Positions 16,850 to 25,570 of a stretch of DNA of 34,433 nt are shown piece after piece. The stretch is from NCBI GenBank assembly GCA_030040965.1, contig JASHOT010000121.1:1-34433 (forward strand). The letters are read 5' to 3'. The number at the start of each line of letters is the position of its first letter. Positions within the stretch are counted from its first letter, which is position 1. This DNA is from Candidatus Sulfotelmatobacter sp. Its GTDB lineage: Bacteria; Acidobacteriota; Terriglobia; Terriglobales; Acidobacteriaceae. Below the pieces are notes generated by a model that was given only the letters and a program-made list of their open reading frames with translations, did no database searches and was not told where the DNA came from. The translations under genes were made by a program, and so were the position numbers.

Positions 16850-18829
16850 CTAGTACTGTCCTCCCGCCGCCGCGCGCCGCGTTCCCCGGTTCGGCGCATC
16901 GCTTGGCCGGTTCTGCGCGGCCTCCTGCAGGGCGAAGCGGTCGAGCGACTCCAACAGTCCGCGCGACATCTTCGACATCTGTTCCGACGATGCCGCCAGC
17001 TCGGTCGACCCCGACGTCGACTGCTGCACCAGTTCGCGCATCCGTTCCATGGCCTTGACCACGGCCTGCGCTCCCGACGCCTGCTCTTCGACCGCCGAGT
17101 TGATTTCGTGCGTGATCTCGTTCAGCCGGGTGGTGGCCCGCGCGATCTGCGACGAGCCATGCGACTGCTCGTTGGTGGCCGCGCCGATTTCCTGCGCGAA
17201 CTTGTAGACCTCGGTGACTACGTTCGAAATCTTGCGCAGCGCCGCGTTCAGCTCGCCGCCCAGTTCGAGACCCTCGTTCACGATGCCGGTCGAGCGGTCC
17301 ATGTTCTCAACCGCCTTGCGGGCTTCTTTTTGAATGCTTTGGATCAGTTCGGAAATTTCTTTCGTGGACTGCGCCGACTTCTCGGCCAGCTTGCGGACCT
17401 CGTCGGCGACGACCGCGAAGCCCAGCCCATGCTCGCCCGCACGCGCGGCTTCGATGGCCGCGTTCAGGGCCAGCAGGTTGGTCTGTTCGGCCAGATCGTC
17501 GATGACCTCAATGATCTTTCCGATGTCATCGGCGCGCGCTCCCAGCGCGGCAATGATCTCTCCCGATGACGTGATGGTGGTGTTGATGCGGGTCAGACCG
17601 TCGGTCGCCTTTTCCATGGTGGCGATGCCGGAGTGCACTTCCTCGCGCGAACGGTTGGAGATGTCGAGCAGCACCTTGGCGGTATCGGCCACGCGCTGGA
17701 TGGAGGCCACCATCTGGTCGATCGAGGCCGAGGTTTCACTCACGCTCGAGGCCTGCACCTGGGTTGACTTCACCATGTTCTGCACGTTCACGCTCATCTC
17801 GTGCATGGTCGAGGTGACTTCGTCGATCGCCGAGGAAGCCTGCAGGCCGATCTTGGCCGAATCCTCGGACGCGCCCGCCACCTGGCTGGAGGCGCTGGCC
17901 ACCTGCGACGAGGCGTCCCGCACGCTGCGCACCAGGCCGCTCAGGCCGTCGATCATGCGCGCGAAGCCGTTGCCCAGCGTATCGTGAGAAGATCGCGGCT
18001 TGGCCTCGACGCGCAGGTCGCCGCCGGCAATCGACTCCGACACGCCGGCCATTTCCTTCAGGTACGTCACCATCTTCTGGAAGGTGCGGGCCAGCTCGCC
18101 AATTTCGTCGCTGCGGGTGACATCGATGTTGTGCTCCAGATCGCCGGTGTCTCCAATGCCGCGGGCCACGCTCATCAGGTTCGCGAGCGGCTGGGTAATC
18201 GAGTTGGCCGTGCGGTAGGCAATCAGCGCGCCCACCGATAACGCCACCAGCGTGAAAATCAGCGAAACGATGATCGTTCCCGTCGCCGCCGTCTCATCCG
18301 ACTGCCGGCGCTCGTCGACCAGCTTGTGGTTTTCCACCACGGCTACATCCAGGGCGTCGGTCGAATTCTTCACCCACGACGACGCGTCTTTCTGCAGGTA
18401 ATAGATCTGCAGTTCGGCCACGGTGGCGTTGCCCGAATCCACGTCCTTTCTCTTTTCGATCAGGGGTTGAGCGAACTCCTTGCCCCAGGACTGTTCCAGT
18501 TGCTGCACCTTGGTGAGGGCGTTGTTGACCTGGTCGGAGCTGGATTTCTCCTTGCCCTCCTCGACGCGGTCATTCAGCATGCGCAGGCCATCGTTCATGC
18601 GATCCACTTCGCGGGTATCGCCGCTGAGCAGGTAGTTGCTCAGATAGAGGCGGTTTTGCATCATCTGGAACCGGATCGAGTTGGTGATGTCCTCCAGCTT
18701 CAGAGAGGCCTGGGCCGCATCCTTGGCAGCGTGCTCGCGCCGCACGGCCAGATAGTTCACGATGAACAGCAGCAGGACCATCCCGAGGGTGAATCCGAAA
18801 CTCCAGTACAGTTTTTTCCCGATCGTCAT
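16850..18829 (-). CDS. Methyl-accepting chemotaxis protein
   Basis: 659 residues from the ATG at 18829 ([12 protein letters not shown]), preceded by AGGAG; earlier in-frame starts lack a site. Membrane span 1 is about residues 10-30, followed by a helical periplasmic four-helix-bundle sensor of about 170 residues, membrane span 2 ([20 protein letters not shown]), a HAMP domain and the long signalling domain. The hairpin tip is [20 protein letters not shown], then [20 protein letters not shown]. No ligand-binding PAS or Cache domain is seen and there is no C-terminal CheR/CheB tether. It is the only receptor in the window and probably the dedicated input for this Che system. Confidence 0.96.
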   Translation of the reverse strand: MTIGKKLYWSFGFTLGMVLLLFIVNYLAVRREHAAKDAAQASLKLEDITNSIRFQMMQNRLYLSNYLLSGDTREVDRMNDGLRMLNDRVEEGKEKSSSDQVNNALTKVQQLEQSWGKEFAQPLIEKRKDVDSGNATVAELQIYYLQKDASSWVKNSTDALDVAVVENHKLVDERRQSDETAATGTIIVSLIFTLVALSVGALIAYRTANSITQPLANLMSVARGIGDTGDLEHNIDVTRSDEIGELARTFQKMVTYLKEMAGVSESIAGGDLRVEAKPRSSHDTLGNGFARMIDGLSGLVRSVRDASSQVASASSQVAGASEDSAKIGLQASSAIDEVTSTMHEMSVNVQNMVKSTQVQASSVSETSASIDQMVASIQRVADTAKVLLDISNRSREEVHSGIATMEKATDGLTRINTTITSSGEIIAALGARADDIGKIIEVIDDLAEQTNLLALNAAIEAARAGEHGLGFAVVADEVRKLAEKSAQSTKEISELIQSIQKEARKAVENMDRSTGIVNEGLELGGELNAALRKISNVVTEVYKFAQEIGAATNEQSHGSSQIARATTRLNEITHEINSAVEEQASGAQAVVKAMERMRELVQQSTSGSTELAASSEQMSKMSRGLLESLDRFALQEAAQNRPSDAPNRGTRRAAAGGQY

Positions 18830-18848
18830 GCCCATCTCCTCAGCCCGC

Positions 18849-19193
18849 TCACTTCGGCGCATCAAACTTGAAATCAATTACTCCTGTGCTCTCTCCCGGT
18901 GCTGGTTCAAAACGCCATTTCCTGGCTGCATCCAGGGCCGCGTTGGCCAATACCGGATGGCCGCCAACCACGTGCGCTTCCTTCACCGTCCCGTTCGGCG
19001 CGACCACGACTTCGATCTTTACCGTGCCCGCGATGTTCATTCGTTTTGCCAGCTCGGGATACTCCGGCTGCACTTTGGTCTTTGCCCTCCGCAAAATCTC
19101 TTCGTTTTGCGCTTGCCCATGTAAACAGATCGGTCTCACCGCAACGACAAGAACCACAACGGCCCCCACAAGAGCCGCGATTCGTCGAGACAC
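18849..19193 (-). CDS. Small TonB C-terminal-domain protein
   Basis: 114 residues. An N-terminal hydrophobic segment ([20 protein letters not shown]) acts as signal peptide or anchor, followed by a TonB C-terminal fold: [40 protein letters not shown], then [14 protein letters not shown]. Energy-transducing TonB proteins are longer, with a Pro-rich spanning linker, which is absent here. It is the first gene of the che operon, 29 bases after the predicted sigma-54 start and 19 bases before mcp, so it is produced with the receptor. A periplasmic partner for the receptor or the envelope is an inference. Confidence 0.88.
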   Translation of the reverse strand: MSRRIAALVGAVVVLVVAVRPICLHGQAQNEEILRRAKTKVQPEYPELAKRMNIAGTVKIEVVVAPNGTVKEAHVVGGHPVLANAALDAARKWRFEPAPGESTGVIDFKFDAPK

Positions 19194-19232
19194 AATTCCT
19201 CCTCGGTCGATAAAGCTGGTGAGCAGAGTTGG

Positions 19233-19248
19233 TGCACGGAGCGGGCCA
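19233..19248 (-). promoter_or_regulatory. Sigma-54 (-24/-12) promoter of the che operon
   Basis: On the reverse strand the sequence is TGGCCCGCTCCGTGCA. Against the consensus TGGCACG-N4-TTGCW it differs at two positions and keeps the essential GG-N10-GC spacing. The predicted start is near 19222, about 29 bases before the first gene of the operon (start codon at 19193). Inverted repeats suited to activator binding lie 130-250 bases upstream. Confidence 0.7.
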
Positions 19249-19353
19249 CGTGCGACTTCCTGAAAAAACCGAAGTAATAAGAAGTATCCCCATGAAAAAT
19301 AATGTCTTAATGGATGTCAGACGTATGGACTCAGCGGGCCGCATGGCTTAGAC

Positions 19354-19408
19354 GAGTCTCATCGTCGGTCCGAGCGTGTCGCCTTCTCACTCTGAGATGT
19401 CTGTCTCA
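19354..19408. promoter_or_regulatory. Candidate activator-binding sites of the che operon
   Basis: On the reverse strand 19354-19363 reads GATGAGACTC, with G following, identical to 29385-29395. 19393-19408 is an imperfect inverted repeat, TGAGATG, TC, TGTCTCA. They lie about 135 and 180 bases upstream of the predicted che start, a usual distance for sigma-54 enhancer sites. The sites also sit in the region shared with the divergent kinase operon. Confidence 0.6.
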
Positions 19409-19456
19409 TTCCTATGCGGGATTTGTTACCGAGGTACCTATTTTCCGGCATTTTCC

Positions 19457-19484
19457 TTGACTCAAAATGAGATGACACGATATT
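19457..19484 (+). promoter_or_regulatory. Candidate promoter of the kinase operon overlapped by an inverted repeat
   Basis: TTGACT (19457-19462) and GATATT (19479-19484) with a 16-base spacer form the best housekeeping-type promoter upstream of the kinase. An inverted repeat, TGACTCA, AAA, TGAGATG (19458-19474), of the same TGTCTCA/TGAGACA family covers the -35 box, so a regulator bound there would compete with RNA polymerase. Confidence 0.45.
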
Positions 19485-19683
19485 TTCCATTTAGATTCAA
19501 GCACTTGTGAATCGCTAACACTTTGTCGCAAGCACGGGCGAAGCACTGAACGCATCTGGCCCCATTTCGGTCCTGTCGTCTGCGCGGAGTCCCAACGCCG
19601 CGCATGACGAATCCTTTCAGAAACTTCTTCAGCGTATCGCCGCTCAAGCCAGCGGGCCGATAGACGCAAGTTCCCTGATTCGT

Positions 19684-22600
19684 TTGTTTTGCCAGTCTGC
19701 GCGCGAGTACTTCCAGGTTTCCGGGGTTTGCTTCTGGCGCTCTCAACCGGATAGTGTCCTGCTGGGCGAACAGGCGGATGGTCGAGTGGCGGAGCGTCTC
19801 ATTGCGATACGCCTGCGCTACGATCAGAGCGTTGTCGCGGGAGATGCACAACGCAAGCGCCGCACTATCTTTTCCAATCGCGTGGAAAGTGCCTCCGATC
19901 CCGTTCTGGCCGACTCGGATGTCCGTTCCGTTCTGGCCGTTCCGGTTTTGGTCTTCAACGAAGTGATCGGCCTGGTCACGTTTCTTCATGACACGGAGGG
20001 CTACTTCAACGAGGACCTCGCCGCCAAAGCCACAATCCTGGCAGGACAACTTGGCAGCCTGCTCGAAGCTGCGCGTCTGAACGAAACGGCGCGCGAGGAA
20101 CATCGCCGCGCAGAGATTTTGGCCGACGTGGCCCACGCTCTTCACGGCAGTCCCGACGTTTCCGCCGTCATTGAGGCGCTGGCCGACCGCTTGCGGCTCC
20201 TGCTGCAGACCAAACTGGTTTGCGTGCTGCTCAAGCGCGATGGTCCTTTCGAACTGCGCGCGGTCTCGGCAGAGACTCCGCAACTGGCGAACCTGGCACG
20301 CTCACGACACGACCGCCAGACCCTGCGCTTCGCCGCCAACCTGGCGCAACGGGCTGTCTCGGCCGGAGAACCCATCACACTTTCCATCGGCGCCGAAGTC
20401 CACTCGCTGGGGAATCTGGCGGCTGCGGGGATGCTGATTGCCGCGCCCCTGCGCACCTCCCGCACCCAGGGCGCGATCCTGGTCTACCCGCGCGAGAATG
20501 GCGTTTACACGGCAGAAGAGCGCGCGCTGGTTTCGGCCATTGCCGGTTTCGGCGCGGTCGCGGTGGCGCACGCCGAACTTTATGCCACCGCGCACGCGCA
20601 AGCCCACGAGCTTCATCAACTTCTCGAAATTTCCTCGGCCCTAAGTTCCAGCCGCGATCTCGACCACTTCCTCGAGGGCTTCGTCGTCCACGCTGCCGAT
20701 TTCCTCGGCTATGGCCGCTGCTTCATTGCTCTGCTCGAAAACGATCAGTTCCAGGTTCGCTACGGAGTCGAGAAGGGTCAGGCGCAGCGGGTAAAGCAGA
20801 TTGTTCCTGAAGGGGTACTGACGCAAGCACTGCGCAATAAAGATGTTTTTTCCACCGACGACGCCAGCCGCGTCTCCGGCGTCAATGTGGAAGCGGTTGC
20901 GAAATTTCATTTGAAACAGTTGCTCGCTGTTCCCCTGCTGGGCACCAGCGGAAAACTTCTCGGCATGTTCGGGGTGCTTGACCGGATCGATGGCAGCGGC
21001 ATTTCGCGCGAAGACACACGCCGCGCGCGGGCACTTTCCAATCAGGTTGCAGTTGTGCTCGAGGTCGCCAACAATCTGCACCTTTCCGAACAACATCGCC
21101 GCCGCGCCGAGGCTCTTATTGAGCTGGCCCGGGAAATCGATGGCGCTTTACTGCTGACCGAATTTTCTCGTCGCTTCGTGCGCCGGGCGGTTGAACTGAC
21201 CAACTCCAGCGCCGGACTACTCGCTATCTTGCAGGAGGGACGCTGGCTGATTGCGGCCTCTCATCCAGGGGCCGAATCCACCCAGGCGGAATCGTCGCAT
21301 GCCCAAACGTCGCATGCCCAAACGTCCGCGCCGCAATCCTCAACCGCCCAATCAACGCCCGCCCGATCAACGACCGAGCCGGCTCCTGCCCATGAGCGCG
21401 TGCTGCCGTCGTCGTTTGCCGAATCCATCTCGAGGCACGAGCAAATCGTGGTATCGGGATCGGCAGAACAGCTTGTGGGCGCAGAGACTGCCTCCGAGCT
21501 GCACTGGACCGAGTGCACACGGGTTCGACTCACCGGCGCCAACGGGAATCTTGCCGGATTGCTCTGCCTTACCGGATACCCGCATCCGCTCGATGCCGAA
21601 GATCACGTTTTTCTGGAAACCATGGCCAGCCATGCGGCCATGGCGCTCGACAATGCGCGTCTGTTTACCCGCATCGAGCAGGCCAATCGCCATTGGATGG
21701 CCATCTTCGATGCCATTACGGACTTCATCGTCGTGCACGATGTCAACGACAAGGTCCTGCGCGTGAATCGCTCCCTGGCCACGATGATCGGCGTCCCGCC
21801 TGCGGAGTTGATCGGTGTCAACATGCGCGCCCTGATGGCGCTGACCAGCCAGTCCACCTCGTATTCGTGTCCTTTCTGCCGCTCCATGGCCGAAGAGGCC
21901 GACGAATTCGTGCACCCCGTCTTTGACCGCACCTATTTGGTCTCCACTTCGCGCGTGCATGGAAACGCCGAAGAGGGAGTGCAGACCATCCACGTGCTCA
22001 AGGACATCTCCGACCGTCGCGAGGCCGAACGCCGCTATCGCGAACTCTTTGACAATATTCAGGAGGGCCTGTTTTTCTCTACGCCGAATGGCCGCTTCGT
22101 GGAGGTCAACGACGCCATGGTGCGGATGCTGGGCTACTCTACGCGGGAAGAGTTGCTGCAGGTCGACATTCCCACCCGGATCTATTTTTCTTCTGAGGAG
22201 CGGGAACGCCACCGCGCGCTCATGGAAGAACACGGTAGCCTGCGCAACTTTGAAACCACGCTGCGCCGCAAAGATGGATCTCCAATTCACGTCTTGATCA
22301 ACGCTTTCGGCCTCTACGACCACACCGGCCAACTCACACAGATACGCGGGCTGATGCTCGACGTGACTGGCATACGCACCTACCAGTCTGAACTTCACCG
22401 GGAACGCGATTTTTCGGCCAAAATCCTGGGCAACACGCAGAGCCTGATTCTTGTCGCCGACACCGCCGGCCTGGTCAGCTACGCCAATCGCCGCTGGTCC
22501 GATGCCGGATTTGAGCAGCGCGAACTGCTCGGCCGTCCCTTGCTCGATCTGGCAGCGCCCAGTTTTGGCCGTCCGCTTGCCCATGCACTGGAGAGCACGC

Positions 22601-23490
22601 TGAATGGTCAGCAGGTCGACAATCTCGAATTGCAGATCATCCGGCGGTCCGGTGCGGCCGGTCAATTCTCCGCCAATCTCAGCCCCATGCGCGACGAGCA
22701 GGGAACCATCACCTCAATCGTCGTCGTGCTCACCGACATCACCGATTCTGCCGTTTTGCGCGACAAGCTGGTGCACGCCGAAAAAATGGCCGCAGTCGGG
22801 CAGCTTGTCTCCGGCGTGGCGCATGAAGTGAATAATCCGCTGACCGCGATTCTGGGTTTCGCTGATTTGCTGATGGAGAATCCTGATCTGCCGGAAACGG
22901 CGAGGAAGGACTTGCGAGTCATTCTGCAGGAAGCGCAGCGCACCAAGCAGATCGTGCAGAATCTGCTCAGCTTTGCCCGCCAGATGCCGCCGCAGCGCAG
23001 CGCCGTACAGCTCAATACCATCCTGCGCCGCACCATCCAGTTGCGCTCCTATGACTTGAACAGCCATGGCATCGAAGTCATCGAGCATCTCGACGCGGAA
23101 TTACCCGAAGTATTGGGCGACGCACATCAACTACAGCAGGTGTTTCTCAACATCCTGAACAACGCCTACGATGCCGTGCACGAAGTGGGGCGCCCGGCGC
23201 GCATCGAGATCATGTCGACCAAATCGGGCGATTGCGTGGAAGTTTCTTTCTGCGACAACGGCGACGGCATCACCCAACCCGACCGAATTTTCGATCCTTT
23301 TTTCACCACCAAGGAAGTCGGCAAAGGCACCGGCCTCGGTCTTAGCATCTGCTACGGCATCGTGAAAGAACACGGCGGCGACATTCTCTGCCACAACAAT
23401 CTTGGCGGCCAGGGCGCAACCTTCATTGTGCGGCTGCCGGTTACCACCCACACCGGTCGCGGTGTGGCCGCAGGAGTCGAATCATCATGA
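19684..23490 (+). CDS. Large GAF/PAS sensor histidine kinase
   Basis: 1268 residues from a TTG at 19684. The order is about four GAF-like domains (residues 1-650), three PAS domains (about 660-1020, the first with CPFC), a HisKA domain with the phospho-acceptor His near 1047 (SGVAHEVNNPLTAILGFADL) and an HATPase with NILNNAYDAV, CDNGDGI and GTGLGLSICYGIVKEHGG. The fourth GAF region carries a low-complexity Ser/Thr/Gln/Ala insert (about 535-580). No membrane span is seen, so it is a cytosolic sensor. The start is uncertain: the frame stays open and coding-like back to 19519 (SFQKLLQRIAAQASGPIDAS) but has no ATG, GTG or TTG there. It is translationally coupled to the next receiver gene and is the likely input for the sigma-54 activator. 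Confidence 0.93.
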   Translation: MFCQSAREYFQVSGVCFWRSQPDSVLLGEQADGRVAERLIAIRLRYDQSVVAGDAQRKRRTIFSNRVESASDPVLADSDVRSVLAVPVLVFNEVIGLVTFLHDTEGYFNEDLAAKATILAGQLGSLLEAARLNETAREEHRRAEILADVAHALHGSPDVSAVIEALADRLRLLLQTKLVCVLLKRDGPFELRAVSAETPQLANLARSRHDRQTLRFAANLAQRAVSAGEPITLSIGAEVHSLGNLAAAGMLIAAPLRTSRTQGAILVYPRENGVYTAEERALVSAIAGFGAVAVAHAELYATAHAQAHELHQLLEISSALSSSRDLDHFLEGFVVHAADFLGYGRCFIALLENDQFQVRYGVEKGQAQRVKQIVPEGVLTQALRNKDVFSTDDASRVSGVNVEAVAKFHLKQLLAVPLLGTSGKLLGMFGVLDRIDGSGISREDTRRARALSNQVAVVLEVANNLHLSEQHRRRAEALIELAREIDGALLLTEFSRRFVRRAVELTNSSAGLLAILQEGRWLIAASHPGAESTQAESSHAQTSHAQTSAPQSSTAQSTPARSTTEPAPAHERVLPSSFAESISRHEQIVVSGSAEQLVGAETASELHWTECTRVRLTGANGNLAGLLCLTGYPHPLDAEDHVFLETMASHAAMALDNARLFTRIEQANRHWMAIFDAITDFIVVHDVNDKVLRVNRSLATMIGVPPAELIGVNMRALMALTSQSTSYSCPFCRSMAEEADEFVHPVFDRTYLVSTSRVHGNAEEGVQTIHVLKDISDRREAERRYRELFDNIQEGLFFSTPNGRFVEVNDAMVRMLGYSTREELLQVDIPTRIYFSSEERERHRALMEEHGSLRNFETTLRRKDGSPIHVLINAFGLYDHTGQLTQIRGLMLDVTGIRTYQSELHRERDFSAKILGNTQSLILVADTAGLVSYANRRWSDAGFEQRELLGRPLLDLAAPSFGRPLAHALESTLNGQQVDNLELQIIRRSGAAGQFSANLSPMRDEQGTITSIVVVLTDITDSAVLRDKLVHAEKMAAVGQLVSGVAHEVNNPLTAILGFADLLMENPDLPETARKDLRVILQEAQRTKQIVQNLLSFARQMPPQRSAVQLNTILRRTIQLRSYDLNSHGIEVIEHLDAELPEVLGDAHQLQQVFLNILNNAYDAVHEVGRPARIEIMSTKSGDCVEVSFCDNGDGITQPDRIFDPFFTTKEVGKGTGLGLSICYGIVKEHGGDILCHNNLGGQGATFIVRLPVTTHTGRGVAAGVESS

Positions 23491-23888
23491 GCCTACCCGC
23501 TCTCAAACCTACGATTCTGCCGGTCCTCCTTATTGAAGATGAGCCGGCTGTCATGGCCTATGTGCAAGCCGCGCTCGAGCGCAGCGGATATCCCGTCGTC
23601 TGCTGCGACTCCGGCGTGGAGGCGCTTCGACTGCTCACCAACGGATCATTCCTTGGCGTGGTCAGCGACATGCGCACGCCCGGCGGGGTCGATGGTGGCC
23701 AGGTGCATGCCTGGATCGCCCGCCATCGTCCCGACTTGAGTTCGAAGATCGTTTTCATCACCGGCGACATCGCCAATGAAGAAACCGTCGCCACGCTTCG
23801 CGAAACCGGCGCTCCCTGTGTGGAGAAGCCCTTTCGCGTTCAACAATTCATCGACGTTGTCCAGCAAACTATGGGGAAAGCGCAGTGA
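23487..23888 (+). CDS. Single-domain response regulator
   Basis: 133 residues, one receiver domain: LLIEDEPAVMAYVQAALERS, the phospho-acceptor Asp in GVVSDMRTPGG, the Thr switch in IVFITGD and the Lys in CVEKPFRVQQF. Its ATG overlaps the kinase stop (ATGA) and its stop overlaps the activator start (GTGA). Such a free receiver can compete with the activator for phosphate or pass it on in a relay. It has no output domain. Confidence 0.92.
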   Translation: MSLPALKPTILPVLLIEDEPAVMAYVQAALERSGYPVVCCDSGVEALRLLTNGSFLGVVSDMRTPGGVDGGQVHAWIARHRPDLSSKIVFITGDIANEETVATLRETGAPCVEKPFRVQQFIDVVQQTMGKAQ

Positions 23889-25522
23889 ATAGTGCAGTGA
23901 ACAGTTCCGTATCCAGCCCGATCAGCAAAGAAGATTTGAGCATCCGCCTGCTGGTGGTTGATGACGAGCAGAGCATCCGCAAACTTTGCGTTACCGTTGG
24001 CGAAGCGCTGGGCTTTGTCTGCCTCGAGGCCGAAAGCGGTGAGTCTGCGCTCGCCCTGCTCGAAGAGCAGCCAGTCCACATGATCTTGTCCGACATGGTT
24101 ATGCCGCGCATGTCGGGGCTGGAGTTTCTGGAACGCGTCAAGAAACTTCTCCCTCGTACCGAGGTCGCGCTCATGACCGGCCACGGCTCGATCGAAACCG
24201 CAGTCCAGGCCATGAAACTTGGCGCCTACGACTACATTACCAAGCCGTTTTCGCCGCTGGAGGAGCTGCGCCTTTTCCTGCGCCGCATGGCCGATAAAAT
24301 CCGTCTGGTCGAGGAAAATGAATTTCTGCGCCAGCGCATGGATTCGGAGACCGCCGTCCACGGCATCGTGGGATCATCCGCGAAAATTCAGGAAGTGCTG
24401 CGCATGGTTTCGCGGTTGAAAGACACGCGTACGCCTGTCCTGATCTACGGCGAAAGTGGTACGGGGAAAGAGTTGGTCGCGCGCGCCATCCACTTCCGCG
24501 GCGCATTCGCCTCGCGGCCGTTTGTGGCCGTCGATTGCGGATCGCTCGTTCCCACACTGATCGAAAGCGAGCTCTTCGGCTACGAAAAAGGAGCTTTCAC
24601 CGGCGCCCTCAAATCGAAGCAAGGACTTTTCCAGGCCGCTGACGGCGGCACAATTTTCCTCGACGAAGTCGGCGAACTGCCGCTCGAGCTACAGGCCAAG
24701 CTGCTGCGCGTACTGCAGGAAAAGGAAGTGCGTCCGGTCGGCTCGAACCAGCGGGTGAAAGTCGATGTTCGCGTCATCGCGGCCACGAATCGCGATCTTG
24801 AAACCGCCTATAAAACCGGCTCATTCCGCAAAGATCTCTATTTTCGCCTCAACGTCGTCGCCGTTCATGTGCCCGCTTTGCGCGACCGCCGCAGCGATAC
24901 GCCCCAGCTGGTGCACTGGTTCCTCGATCGCTACGCGCCCGGATCCGAGCTGCACGTTTCCAGTGCTGCCATGAAGGCGCTCATGCAATACGACTGGCCG
25001 GGAAATGTTCGAGAGCTGGAAAACTGCGTGGAACGCGCCGTGGCCCTCGGCAACGGACGCGTGATCGATCTCGGCGATCTGCCTCCGGCGATTGCCAGCT
25101 GCACGTCAGCCACCGCGTCATCAGCCGCAGCCAGCTCGCATGCGCCTGGTCTTTCGTCGATTCATCCATCGGTGCAAACTGCTGCGCACCTCGCCGTTCC
25201 TCACGGGGCTATGCATGCTGCGGTTCCTCACGTCACGGTTCCACATGTCGCGGCTCCGCACGTCGCGTCCCCACACGTGGAAAGAGCCGGTGTGCTCGAT
25301 CCCGATCTCGCGGCCACATCCGCAGCGCCGGCGCCTCCGCCCACTACGGATCTCGAGGACCTCGAGCGCGCCACCATCCAGCGGGTTTTCGAGCAGGTGA
25401 AAGGCGATAAAGCCCTTGCCGGACGCATGCTCGGCATCTCGCGGGCCACGCTCTACCGCAAGCTGAAGCGCTACAACATCATCGCCGGCTCGTCCGATTC
25501 GTCCATTCCCACTTTGCAGTGA
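23885..25522 (+). CDS. NtrC-family sigma-54 activator (receiver-AAA+-Fis)
   Basis: 545 residues from a GTG. The receiver has LLVVDDEQSIRKL, Asp in MILSDMVMPRMSG, ALMTGHGS and YITKPFSP. The AAA+ domain has Walker A GESGTGKELV, the sigma-54 contact loop ELFGYEKGAFTGA, Walker B TIFLDEVGEL, then RVLQEKEVRPVGS and the arginine segment RKDLYFRLNVV. The C-terminal Fis-type helix-turn-helix is LAGRMLGISRATLYRKLKRY. Between AAA+ and HTH lies an unusual linker of about 95 residues, rich in Ala/Ser/His/Pro with repeated PHV units. It must activate sigma-54 promoters; the che operon (19233) and the accessory operon (29488) are the best local candidates. Confidence 0.95.
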   Translation: MNSAVNSSVSSPISKEDLSIRLLVVDDEQSIRKLCVTVGEALGFVCLEAESGESALALLEEQPVHMILSDMVMPRMSGLEFLERVKKLLPRTEVALMTGHGSIETAVQAMKLGAYDYITKPFSPLEELRLFLRRMADKIRLVEENEFLRQRMDSETAVHGIVGSSAKIQEVLRMVSRLKDTRTPVLIYGESGTGKELVARAIHFRGAFASRPFVAVDCGSLVPTLIESELFGYEKGAFTGALKSKQGLFQAADGGTIFLDEVGELPLELQAKLLRVLQEKEVRPVGSNQRVKVDVRVIAATNRDLETAYKTGSFRKDLYFRLNVVAVHVPALRDRRSDTPQLVHWFLDRYAPGSELHVSSAAMKALMQYDWPGNVRELENCVERAVALGNGRVIDLGDLPPAIASCTSATASSAAASSHAPGLSSIHPSVQTAAHLAVPHGAMHAAVPHVTVPHVAAPHVASPHVERAGVLDPDLAATSAAPAPPPTTDLEDLERATIQRVFEQVKGDKALAGRMLGISRATLYRKLKRYNIIAGSSDSSIPTLQ

Positions 25523-25566
25523 AGCTGCGACGAGATGGAAGGATCTTCCTGCAGTTCTTAAGCTTC
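25521..25566. terminator. Possible bidirectional hairpin between the activator gene and hemD
   Basis: A 5-bp stem GGAAG, GAT, CTTCC (25537-25549) is nested inside GAAGCT (25521-25526) and AGCTTC (25561-25566). It lies between convergent genes. There is no T run, so it is at best a weak or factor-assisted terminator. Confidence 0.35.
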
Positions 25567-25570
25567 AGAA

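Noticed and set aside
19447..19462. CGGCATTTTCCTTGACT as a sigma-54 promoter of the kinase operon
   Set aside because: Spacing gives GG-N10-GA instead of GC, so the -12 element is not acceptable; a housekeeping-type promoter fits better.
21367..22665. Minus-strand open frame of 432 codons inside the large kinase gene
   Set aside because: Antisense shadow in GC-rich coding DNA; the plus strand encodes clear PAS domains here.
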